A stretch of 64,000 nt of DNA from CBDANO01 sp965197665 (lineage in GTDB: Bacteria > Chloroflexota > Dehalococcoidia > Lucifugimonadales > UBA3495): NCBI GenBank assembly GCA_965197665.1, contig CBDANO010000004.1, positions 62,001-126,000 on the forward strand. Reading direction: 5' to 3'. Positions 17,414-25,103 of the stretch are shown here, one piece after another. The position numbers were made by a program, and so were the translations under genes. The first letter of the stretch is position 1. Each line of letters starts with the position of its first letter. The notes under the pieces were generated by a model that did no database searches, was not told where the DNA came from, and was given only the letters and a program-made list of their open reading frames with translations.

Positions 17414-17497
17414 GCTAGTGACATTTATGCTGGCCACTTAGCCGGACATTTATCCTGGACTTCGACAAAGTGGCGGAGGAAAAGTGTCCCACCATAG

Positions 17498-18159
17498 TTA
17501 CGGGAAGAGCATCCTTGGCGAGGGTGGGACGGCGAACGAGGGGAGGGGAAAGAGTACCGTAGTGAGCTGGGAGTCTTCTGGTTCATCCGGGGCCTGGGAT
17601 GGGGCGTTCTCGCGGCTGCGCTTGAGGCGATAGCTATCGCCGTTCATCTCCAGGATGTGCACGTGGTGGGTGAGACGGTCCGGCAACTTTCGCAACCTCT
17701 CTCCATCGAGGGTCCGCTGCAGGGTGGCGTTGGCGGGTACTTTGGTTCCGTCCATCGGCTGCACCGCTAGGTCCACCCCAGCGTCACCGCCGTCCGCACC
17801 GTACGCCTGAACAGCTCCCTCACGCTCTGCCGGTGCCTCTGGTAGAACCACCACAGGGTGTTGCGATCCGGATGCTGCCACCCGGTCACCCACAGGTAGG
17901 GTATCTGATCCCGGCAGGCCGCCTCCAGCTTGCGACAGGAGCGCACGTTGGTCATGAATCCGTAAAGCCACACGCTCAACAGAGCGCGGGGATGGTAGGC
18001 CGGTGCTCCCAGCGGATCTCTATCCGGCGCAGCGCCCAATTCCGTCCAGTCTTCGCGGTCCAGTGCATCCACGAATTCAGCCACGAACCGGGCAGGATGG
18101 TCTTGGGGCACCAACTCGTCGAGAGTCGGCGGCAACAACCACATCCGCTCCCGGTTCAT
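17498..18159 (-). pseudogene. IS1182 transposase N-terminus fused to an IstB tail
   Basis: From ATG 18159 the minus frame gives the IS1182 N-terminus (MNRERMWLLPPTLDELVPQD, HPARFVAEFVDALDREDW, YHPRALLSVWLYGFMTNVRS, CRKLEAACRD). After a one-base frameshift near 17768 it continues AVQPMDGTKVPANATLQRTL, DGERLRKL. That frame then runs straight into IstB sequence (PDRLTHHVHILEMNGDSYRL, KRSRENAPSQ) to a stop at 17498. The chimeric junction is near 17685. The IstB part duplicates the tail at 7650-7770. Both parts are truncated and nonfunctional. Confidence 0.8.
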
Positions 18160-18262
18160 CTCTCACAGGGGCATCCCAGTCCTCCCAATCCAGTGTCTTC
18201 CCAACAGTTTACACCTTGGCGAACTCCCTGCATTCTGAGACAGCTTCAATTCTCAACCGCCA

Positions 18263-18307
18263 TAAGCCAGCGGTCAATCCGCCCACCTGGTCCACTTTAC
18301 CTCCGCC
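18263..18307 (-). repeat. Inverted-repeat end, IS21-like (partner 14499-14542)
   Basis: Right-hand copy of the GGCGGAGGTAAAGTGGACCA end, in inverted orientation. No gene is supported in 18160-18447 beyond this. Confidence 0.55.
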
Positions 18308-18447
18308 GATTACAAAGTGCGGATATGACCTTCCATTTGGTACCCAGGGTGGCCTAAAGAGCTTGGCGATTTCTCAATCTACCGGTCTATAGACCGCGCT
18401 CATCTACAGCTAGGCTTGGCCCACGCCTGCGGGAACTGGTTCAGGAC

Positions 18448-18906
18448 CTACTGCGGTTCGCCGATAGGCAGGACCGGGGGGTCGCAGGGGGCACGCTGCT
18501 GCGGCATGAGTATCAACGCGCGCCCATCGTCAGGCGCTGGAGGCAAAGTCGCCTCCCACTCTTGCCGCAAGCGTTTGCGTTCTAGGAGGTCCGCCTTGAT
18601 AGCCTCCGGCGACGGAACCAGCGGCCTGCCGGCCCATCGGGCGTCGCGCAGACGACGGTATATATCATTGTTTGTCCGTCTGTAACGCTGGTCCACCGGG
18701 GCTATCAGGTCGAGGATGTCGGCCAACAGGGGATACGGCTGTCGGCCACTTCTTTTCTCTAGGACCAGGCCCGTAGTGTTTGCTCCGATCGTTCGGACGA
18801 CGCTGTCCACTGTACAGGTTCCGCCGTGAGGGAGTAATTCTTGGGACACCAGTATATCCAGGGTCTGGCCTATTCTTTCAGCATCGGACAAGAGGGGGGT
18901 GGACAT
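18448..18906 (-). CDS. Hypothetical protein, 152 residues
   Basis: Starts MSTPLLSDAERIGQTLDILV, has a helical, strongly charged centre (DQRYRRTNNDIYRRLRDARW, then LLERKRLRQEWEATLPPAP) and a Pro-rich tail. No signal peptide or membrane segment, and no family recognised. A weak GGAAGG element lies 10 nt before the ATG. Position between IS debris and an AT-rich segment suggests accessory DNA. Confidence 0.5.
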   Translation of the reverse strand: MSTPLLSDAERIGQTLDILVSQELLPHGGTCTVDSVVRTIGANTTGLVLEKRSGRQPYPLLADILDLIAPVDQRYRRTNNDIYRRLRDARWAGRPLVPSPEAIKADLLERKRLRQEWEATLPPAPDDGRALILMPQQRAPCDPPVLPIGEPQ

Positions 18907-18961
18907 ACAGTATCAACCTTCCAAGAGACAGAGATGATTAAGTTTCCATTAACACGTAATA

Positions 18962-19357
18962 TTACAATGTGGCGTGAGGGCCGAGTTTATGTATATATGT
19001 GCGACATAAATATTCTACCACATCGAGCTTGCCGAGGGCGAAAACATCCAGTGATCGGACCGCATCCTTCGCCGACAAACCCTCCAGCATTTTGGCAGTT
19101 GAGCGATAGCGCCGGACCGGATGGGGGTATATGTCCATCCGGGTTAGTGGCGGGTCGAGTTCTCGTTCCGACACCTTTCGGGCGATGGGACTATGGGTAA
19201 CCCCGGCGATTGCTCTGCCCATAGCGCGGATCATGAGCATAGGAGCTTTGAGGTAGAATACGTACCACCTGATCGCACAATCCATCATCCGCACCGGACG
19301 GCCTCCATGTCTTGCCAGTTCCGTCCTCAACTCGTGGGTGTCATAAACTTTATACAA
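18962..19357 (-). CDS. Hypothetical basic protein, 131 residues
   Basis: Starts at TTG 19357 (MYKVYDTHELRTELARHGGR). It is rich in Arg and His, with a hydrophobic stretch AIRWYVFYLKAPMLMIRAMG and a C-terminal HKLGPHATL. Both flanks are much more AT-rich than the rest of the window, which fits acquired DNA. No recognised family and no clear ribosome site, so the reading frame may be fortuitous. Confidence 0.35.
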   Translation of the reverse strand: MYKVYDTHELRTELARHGGRPVRMMDCAIRWYVFYLKAPMLMIRAMGRAIAGVTHSPIARKVSERELDPPLTRMDIYPHPVRRYRSTAKMLEGLSAKDAVRSLDVFALGKLDVVEYLCRTYIHKLGPHATL

Positions 19358-19563
19358 TTCTTAAAAAGTAACCATTAGTAAAATCTCACCCCTAATGAAA
19401 AGCCGTAGGATTTCTTTTCATGCTGATGGAAGTGTAAAAGGTCCTGGCTAAGGCTGATACTTCACGTTAGCCATCATGCGGTGGGCCTAACCCCATACAG
19501 AGGACTTGTAGAGTCCGTCCTGTTGGCAACCAGCGAAACTGGGACTCTTCCGGCCTCGAGAGA

Positions 19564-19821
19564 TCAAGGGTCGGATTGGAGTTTCGTAAGCTCCCTGAGG
19601 GTCCTGTTGTGTCGTCTTCGCAGTTCGATTGTTTGATACTGCACCCCGTTTCTGCGTTGTAGGGTCTCCTGCTGCCTTCCCTTGAGGACATCCGAGAGCG
19701 TTACGTTGCCTAGCCTTGTGATAGCGAAGGTGGGGCGACAGTTTGTGGGCCCATAGGCCGCCAGCTCAGTTTTCGCTTCGGGCTCCCAGCACCAACGTGG
19801 GACAAGCTCCTTTCACGCCGG
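19564..19821 (-). other. Possible protein fragment
   Basis: An open minus frame reads LVPRWCWEPEAKTELAAYGP, RPTFAITRLGNVTLSDVLKG and YQTIELRRHNRTLRELTKLQ, stopping at 19564. It has protein-like composition but no start codon after the upstream stop, so it is at best the tail of a lost gene. Family unknown. Confidence 0.25.
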
Positions 19822-20165
19822 CACTAATGATTTTCATGCTTCGTGGCGCCAGTGTGACTTGGCATGCAAAGTTTTCGCTGACGGTCTACACGGGACCTAA
19901 CAGGGTATAAATATTGGTATAGATAGCGAATAGCCTGCAATTTCGTAGTTAATATTGACTTAGTCCGCATCCCACTCTCTCCGCCAGACTTGAAGCTGAC
20001 GCCGCCAATCTCGTATCTGTCCGATGACTTGCCCGGGCGCCGAATTACTCCAATTGCTCCCTGTTGCCTGTATCTTCGGAAACGTTCGACTCTCTGTTAT
20101 CCATGCCTCGGTTTTCCGCCGGTTGGCCGTAGCCTTGGGCCGGGCGGATAGCGCGGCGTTTCTTT

Positions 20166-20239
20166 TTGGTCTATCATCATTTGGTCTATCATCATTAGGA
20201 CCGGATCAACCCAACTGCAAGTGACCGGATCAACCCAAC
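20166..20239 (+). repeat. Two nested direct-repeat pairs upstream of the ABC operon
   Basis: TTGGTCTATCATCAT occurs twice back to back (20166-20180, 20181-20195). GACCGGATCAACCCAAC then occurs at 20199-20215 and 20223-20239, 24 bp apart. The spacing and closeness to the start at 20300 would suit an operator, but slippage duplication is equally possible. Confidence 0.7.
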
Positions 20240-20299
20240 CGCAACGGGTTCGGCGTTTTTGCGCGCCCAGCCGTTTAACCTTGACTCCGGAGGCGGACC

Positions 20300-21040
20300 A
20301 TGACGGGCGGGCCCTCAGATACCATCATCACTGCGGAAGATATCTACAAGACCTACGACAGCGGTAGGGTAAAGGTACCCGCTCTCCAAGGCGTGGACAT
20401 GCGGGTGGAACGAGGCGAAATGGTAGCCATCATGGGCCCCAGCGGGTGCGGTAAGACCACCCTGCTCAACTGCCTTTCGGGGCTGGACGACATCGACTCG
20501 GGGGTTATCAAGATACGGGACAACGACCTGACCCGAATGAATGATAACGACAAGACCCGGTACCGGGCCACCCAGATGGGCTACGTTTTCCAGTACTACA
20601 ACCTTCTGCCGGTGCTGACGGTATTGGAGAACGTGGAACTGCCGCTCCTCGTATCACGGACCAAGGCCAGCGAGGCGCGGAGCAAAGCTAAGGACGCCAT
20701 CGAGGTGGTTGGCCTATCGGAATGGGAGCGGCACTATCCTAGCGAGCTTTCCGGGGGGCAGCAGCAAAGGGTTACTATCGCAAGGGCCTTGGTCAACCGG
20801 CCGGAGATCGTTTGGGCCGACGAGCCCACCGGCAACCTCGACAGCGAAAACTCCGACGCGATCATGAACCTGCTCTGCGAGCTAAACCAACAGAACCGCC
20901 AGACCTTCGTCATCGTAACCCACTCCGACACTGTGGCGGCCCGGGCCCACCGGGTAATCAGAATGCAGGATGGACAAATCGTCACCGACGGCCGCGTCGA
21001 TTCGAGTAACGGTCCGGCGGGCGCTACCCGGACGGGTTAG
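20300..21040 (+). CDS. ABC transporter ATP-binding protein, MacB/LolD type
   Basis: 246-residue ATPase that should power the FtsX permease encoded 2 bp downstream. It has Walker A GPSGCGKTT (residues 46-54), Q-loop YVFQYYNLLPVLTVLENVEL, signature LSGGQQQR, Walker B IVWADEPTGNLDSE and an H-loop in VIVTHS. The PxLTVxENVELPL and DEPTGNLD segments are those of the MacB/LolD/FtsE subfamily, which drive export or periplasmic mechanotransmission, not import. The ATG follows GGAGGCGGACC. Confidence 0.93.
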   Translation: MTGGPSDTIITAEDIYKTYDSGRVKVPALQGVDMRVERGEMVAIMGPSGCGKTTLLNCLSGLDDIDSGVIKIRDNDLTRMNDNDKTRYRATQMGYVFQYYNLLPVLTVLENVELPLLVSRTKASEARSKAKDAIEVVGLSEWERHYPSELSGGQQQRVTIARALVNRPEIVWADEPTGNLDSENSDAIMNLLCELNQQNRQTFVIVTHSDTVAARAHRVIRMQDGQIVTDGRVDSSNGPAGATRTG

Positions 21041-21042
21041 CT

Positions 21043-24000
21043 ATGGATGAGCTTTTCGGCGTTTCCGTCGGCGGCTTGGCCCAAGTGTTTGGCGTAATAT
21101 TCGCCGTCATAGCCGCCGGGCTGGTGTTCATCGTTGTTAGAGACAACATCCTCGTTCGCATGGCTCTCCGCAACGTTTTGAGGCGCCCGGCCCGCAGCGT
21201 TTTGATCATCGTCGGCCTGATGCTGGCCACGGCAATCATCTCCAGCGCCTTTACCACCGGTGATTCCGTAACCTTTAGCATCAAGCGCAGCGCCACCAAC
21301 GAGCTTCGTTCCGTAGACGAGATCATTCGGATAGATGATGACTCGGAGGTGTGGGCAGGCAAAGCCCTGCCCAATGAGTTCTCCGAGGACGTCTTCCACC
21401 AAGTGGGGCCGCAACTGGAGTCCGCCGAGGACATCATCGACGGAGTTTTGCCGGCGTTGGTGGAGTCCACCTCCGTTATCAACTTCCGCACCCGCCAATT
21501 CGACGTGGAAGCCATTTTCACCGGGCTGGACCCGGCAAGGGCGGCCGGCTTCGACACTCTGACGGACCGCCAAGGCCGCGCGGTCGACTTGGCTTCCCTT
21601 GGGCCTGACGAAGTTTACATCAACGAGGAGGGCGCCGAGGAGATTGAGGCCCAAGCCGGGGACGTTTTGGGTGTCGCGTTGGGGCCCGGCGACCTAAGCC
21701 GGCTGACCATCAAGTCGGTAGTCGATGGGTGGTATTTCCGGCCTTCCGGCACCAAAGTGGTGCTCATGGTACCCCTCACCAGGGCCCAGGAACTCCTGGG
21801 CCGGCCGGGCCTGATTTCAGTCATCGCCATCTCCAACCGGGGAGATACCTTCAGCGGCGTCGATCTTACGCCGCAAGTCCTCCAGCGGTTCGGCGACCTG
21901 CCCGAGCTGGAAGAGGCAGGTCTGGAGGTGTTCGGCCTCAAGCAGGACATCGTAGACATCGCCAACGACGTGGGTAGCGTGTTCGTCTCCTTCTTCACTA
22001 CCTTCGGCCTTTTCTCCATCGGGGTAGGGCTGTTGCTCATCTTCCTAATATTCACCATGTTGGCGGCGGAGCGCAAGAGCGAAATGGGCATCTCGCGAGC
22101 CGTTGGGATGGAGCGTCGCCACTTGGTGCGGCTGTTCATGGCCGAGGGCGCCATCTACAGTCTAGGCTCGGCGGCCGTCGGGGCCCTGATCGGCATCGGC
22201 TTGGGCTACCTACTGGTGCTGGGGATAGGAGAGATATTCAATCAGGAATCCACCGAAGACTTTGGCATAACGGCCCACGTCCAGCTCCGCAGCGTCTTGT
22301 TGTCCTTCTTCTTCGGCAGTGTCATCACCTTCGTTACCGTGATTATTGCGTCGTGGCGGATCAGCAAGCTGAATATCGTGCGGGCGATACGGGATATTCC
22401 CGAACCGCGCGTGGCCCGGGCGGGCAAAGCCACCCTATTCTGGGGGGTCTTGATCACGTTGGTGGGCGTGATAGTCCTATTTACAGGGCTGAATTCGGCC
22501 CACCTGACGGCCTTCGGCCTGGGCGTCTCTTTCATTCCCGTGGGTATCTCCTTGATCCTCCGATGGAAAGGAGTGGCCCAACGGTGGGTGCTAACCGGCA
22601 CCGGGGTGATACTGCTGGCTTGGTGGCTGCTCCCGCCGAGCGTCTACAACCGGATCAAAGACGACTGGAACCAAGACTTCTCCATATTCTTCGTGTCCGG
22701 CGCCCTGGTGGTAGCCGGCGCCGTGCTGCTGATCGTGAACAACTCCCCGTTCATTTCGTGGCTCGCCACCGGAAGCCTGACCAAGGTGAGGAGCATCGCG
22801 CCCATCGTCAAATCGGCCGTCTCCTACCCGTTGCGGTTCGGCTTTCGAACGGGCCTGTCGATAGCGATGTTTGCTGTCGTTATCTTCTCCGTTGTGGTCA
22901 TGTCCACGATACTGGAGGGGTTCAACAAACTATGGGAGGACCAAGAGAGGTTGGCCGGGGGCTACGACGTTATGGCCTTTGCCCAAGGCGACCTGAATCC
23001 GGTGCTGGACCTCTCGGAATCAGTGGAATCCAACCCCGAGTTAGCCTTCGTCTCCCGGGTTGAAGGCAAGCCCGCCGTCGGTACCTTCAGGGCTTTCGGA
23101 GAGGCCGAGGCCAAGCTCTCCAGCGATGAAGATGAGGAACTCTTGGATACCGTCGTTACCGGCGTCGATGACGACTTCATTGCTTCCAACCGCTTCCAGA
23201 TGAAGCTGGCGGCGCCGGAGTACACCACTGAGTCCGGCGTGGACCACCCGGCGGTATGGCGGGACCTCGTGGAGAAGCCCGGGCTGGCGGTGGTCAATGC
23301 CCTCCTCGTTCCGACCCGGAATACCTTCAACTTCGGAGTAGGCTCAGAGGACTTCAGCCTGCAGGGCGTAGAAGGGTTGTTCCTAGAGAACGAGACCATG
23401 GACCCGGTGGACGTTACGGTGCTGGACCTGAAGAGCGGTTCCACCTTCGAGTTGACGGTGATCGGAGTACTGGACGACTTCGCCTCCAACGGCACCTTAC
23501 CCTTCGGCATATTCACTTCGACCAATACCCTCAGGGCCAGCCTGCCGAGGGAGATCGACGCTACCCAGTTCTTCTTCAAAGTCAACCCTGAGACCCAGGA
23601 CCCGGCGGAAAAGGTGGAGGCGGCCCTGTTCCAACACGGACTGCAGGCCATCGACGCCGCCGAAACCATCGATGACCTGCAGGGTGCGCAGCGGTCGTTC
23701 TTCAACTTGGTCATTGCTTTCATGACACTGGGGCTGGTGGTGGGCATCGCCGCCCTTGGGGTAATCAGCGCCAGGGCGGTGGTGGAGCGGCGTCACGAGA
23801 TTGGCGTGATGAGAGCAATTGGGTACTCTCGGACCATGGTCCAGATGACCTTCTTGGCGGAGTCCTCTTTCATTGCCGTACTGGGCATCGGGCTTGGCTT
23901 GGCCCTGGGATTGGCAACCTCGGCCAACATAGCCAGCGACATCAGCACGGATGAGGCGAACTTCGAGCTCGTTATCCCCTGGGCCAAGGTGCTCCTCATC

Positions 24001-24096
24001 GGGCTGGGCGCCTACTTGATCTCCGTCCTGGCGACCTACCTGCCGTCCCGCCAAGCCGCCGCCGTAGCCCCCGCCGAAGCCCTCCGCTACGAGTAG
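21043..24096 (+). CDS. Large FtsX-family ABC permease
   Basis: 1017 residues. The N-terminal membrane helix (residues 9-30) is followed by a second start helix SVLIIVGLMLATAIISSAFT and a long extracytoplasmic MacB-type domain. FtsX helices lie at about 300-440 (ending in RISKLNIVRAIRDIPEP), with more helices at about 460-620. A second extracytoplasmic domain follows, then a C-terminal FtsX block with VVERRHEIGVMRAIGYSRTM and a closing PSRQAAAVAPAEALRYE. The duplicated arrangement is like LolC/E or the large permeases of Gram-positive-like phyla. Its ATG lies 2 bp after the ATPase stop. The exported substrate is unknown. Confidence 0.88.
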   Translation: MDELFGVSVGGLAQVFGVIFAVIAAGLVFIVVRDNILVRMALRNVLRRPARSVLIIVGLMLATAIISSAFTTGDSVTFSIKRSATNELRSVDEIIRIDDDSEVWAGKALPNEFSEDVFHQVGPQLESAEDIIDGVLPALVESTSVINFRTRQFDVEAIFTGLDPARAAGFDTLTDRQGRAVDLASLGPDEVYINEEGAEEIEAQAGDVLGVALGPGDLSRLTIKSVVDGWYFRPSGTKVVLMVPLTRAQELLGRPGLISVIAISNRGDTFSGVDLTPQVLQRFGDLPELEEAGLEVFGLKQDIVDIANDVGSVFVSFFTTFGLFSIGVGLLLIFLIFTMLAAERKSEMGISRAVGMERRHLVRLFMAEGAIYSLGSAAVGALIGIGLGYLLVLGIGEIFNQESTEDFGITAHVQLRSVLLSFFFGSVITFVTVIIASWRISKLNIVRAIRDIPEPRVARAGKATLFWGVLITLVGVIVLFTGLNSAHLTAFGLGVSFIPVGISLILRWKGVAQRWVLTGTGVILLAWWLLPPSVYNRIKDDWNQDFSIFFVSGALVVAGAVLLIVNNSPFISWLATGSLTKVRSIAPIVKSAVSYPLRFGFRTGLSIAMFAVVIFSVVVMSTILEGFNKLWEDQERLAGGYDVMAFAQGDLNPVLDLSESVESNPELAFVSRVEGKPAVGTFRAFGEAEAKLSSDEDEELLDTVVTGVDDDFIASNRFQMKLAAPEYTTESGVDHPAVWRDLVEKPGLAVVNALLVPTRNTFNFGVGSEDFSLQGVEGLFLENETMDPVDVTVLDLKSGSTFELTVIGVLDDFASNGTLPFGIFTSTNTLRASLPREIDATQFFFKVNPETQDPAEKVEAALFQHGLQAIDAAETIDDLQGAQRSFFNLVIAFMTLGLVVGIAALGVISARAVVERRHEIGVMRAIGYSRTMVQMTFLAESSFIAVLGIGLGLALGLATSANIASDISTDEANFELVIPWAKVLLIGLGAYLISVLATYLPSRQAAAVAPAEALRYE

Positions 24097-24148
24097 GGGG
24101 GCAAGGAAATTCACCGCGCCGCCGGGCAATGACCCCGTCGAAGTTTTC

Positions 24149-24177
24149 TTGACTCGATTAGGTACCTATGCTATACA
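24149..24177 (+). promoter_or_regulatory. sigma-70-type promoter of the urease-like operon
   Basis: TTGACT (24149-24154) and TATACA (24172-24177) with a 17-bp spacer, about 150 bp before ureA. It is the best promoter match seen in the window. The 150-bp leader contains GC-rich stretches (GGCGGAGGAAGCCGCC) able to form a hairpin. Confidence 0.65.
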
Positions 24178-24327
24178 CCCCAGTATCGAGGGCGGAGGAA
24201 GCCGCCTTGCGTCTGGGGTTCGGCTCCTGGTACTCAACCACTGCGAAACTCTCATAGAATCCGCGCCGCCGACCCGCGCGGGGTAGACGCCCACTCAGGG
24301 TCCCCACTGAGAGCTAAGGAGGCCTTC

Positions 24328-24630
24328 ATGAGGCTTACGCCCAAGGAGATGGACAGGCTCACGCTGTTTTCCGCGGCGGAGTTGGCCCGGCGGCGGCGGG
24401 CCAAGGGCCTGAAGCTAAACTATCCGGAGGCGGTGGCCCTCATTTGTGACGAGCTCTTGGAGGACGCCCGGGAAGGCAAGAGCTATCAGGAAGTCATGGA
24501 CCACGCCGTCCGGATTCTCGATAAGGACGATGTGTTGGACGGTGTGGCTGATTTGGCGGCGCCCATCCGGTTGGAAGCAACCTTCAACGACGGCAACAAG
24601 CTAATTCACGTTGAAAGACCCATTCCTTAG
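24328..24630 (+). CDS. ureA: Urease gamma subunit
   Basis: 100 residues, the normal UreA length. It starts MRLTPKEMDRLTLFSAAELA and has the family core GLKLNYPEAVALICDELLED, YQEVMDHA and the C-terminal LEATFNDGNKLIHVERPIP. It forms the structural (alpha beta gamma)3 urease assembly with the next two genes. AAGGAGG lies 6 nt before the ATG. Sequence is closer to canonical urease than the downstream alpha subunit. Confidence 0.95.
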   Translation: MRLTPKEMDRLTLFSAAELARRRRAKGLKLNYPEAVALICDELLEDAREGKSYQEVMDHAVRILDKDDVLDGVADLAAPIRLEATFNDGNKLIHVERPIP

Positions 24631-24784
24631 CAAATAGAGCAGGCGCAGTTGTGGAATGCGGTGAGACCACCCTAGCCGACGGAAGTATTTTTCGGGACCT
24701 ATCCGGTAGCAAATAGAGCAGGTGTGACCATGAAACCCGGTGAGATCATCTTAGCCGAGGAGAATATCCCGGTTAATCAAGGAC
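24629..24784 (+). repeat. Degenerate tandem duplication of the ureB leader and start
   Basis: TAGCAAATAGAGCAGG at 24629-24644 recurs exactly at 24707-24722, 78 bp later. The following 45 bp also correspond (GCGGTGAGACCACCCTAGCC versus CCGGTGAGATCATCTTAGCC), the latter being codons 3-9 of ureB. The first copy is thus a decayed duplicate of the ribosome-binding region and first codons of ureB. Confidence 0.75.
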
Positions 24785-25101
24785 TGGACACTGTCACCAT
24801 CACCGTGGAAAACACCTCAGACCACGCCGTCCAAGTTACTTCCCATTATCACTTCTTCGAAGCCAATAAGCGCCTCCGTTTTGACCGGGCAACCGCTTAC
24901 GGCAAACGGCTGGACATTCCGGCCGGCACCGGAGTCCGCTGGCAGCCCGGTGAAACAAAGGAGGTGACGCTGGTCGGGATCCGGGGGAATCGCCGGGTCT
25001 TCGGATTTCAGGGGCTGGTCAACGGGCAGTTGACCGGAGAACAAAAGGGTGAAGCCTTGACCCGCGCCAGGGAACGCGGATTCTTGGACTCGGGGAGTTA
25101 G
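24730..25101 (+). CDS. ureB: Urease beta subunit
   Basis: 123 residues from ATG 24730; a GTG two codons earlier is possible. Family landmarks: MKPGEIILAEENIPVNQG, VENTSDHAVQVTSHYHFFEA, NKRLRFDRATAYGKRLDIPA and the C-terminal GNRRVFGFQGLVNGQL. It adopts the beta-sandwich subunit of urease and packs against UreC. It is followed 2 bp later by ureC, with 99 bp to ureA filled by a duplicated leader. Confidence 0.94.
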   Translation: MKPGEIILAEENIPVNQGLDTVTITVENTSDHAVQVTSHYHFFEANKRLRFDRATAYGKRLDIPAGTGVRWQPGETKEVTLVGIRGNRRVFGFQGLVNGQLTGEQKGEALTRARERGFLDSGS

Positions 25102-25103
25102 TT

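Larger units (their letters stand above)
14549..17467. mobile_element. Relict outer ISNCY-like element with 51-bp terminal inverted repeats
   Basis: The left end 14549-14600 begins TGTCGAAGTTCAGGATAAAT; the right end 17417-17467 is its reverse complement with 3 mismatches in 51. Both contain two AAATGTC motifs around GGCTAAGTG, the same architecture as the ends of the inner element (AACGTCCGCCTAAGTG...AAAATGTCCG), so the two are relatives. Only the C-terminal HTH tail of its own transposase survives (17230-17413). The interior is filled by an IS630 fragment, the intact inner element and an unidentified fragment. Confidence 0.7.
19358..20299. other. Long intergenic region
   Basis: About 940 bp. 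The first 90 bp are AT-rich. A minus-strand frame at 19564-19821 is listed separately. Two pairs of direct repeats lie at 20166-20239 just ahead of the ABC operon. No tRNA or other RNA gene was recognised. Confidence 0.5.
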
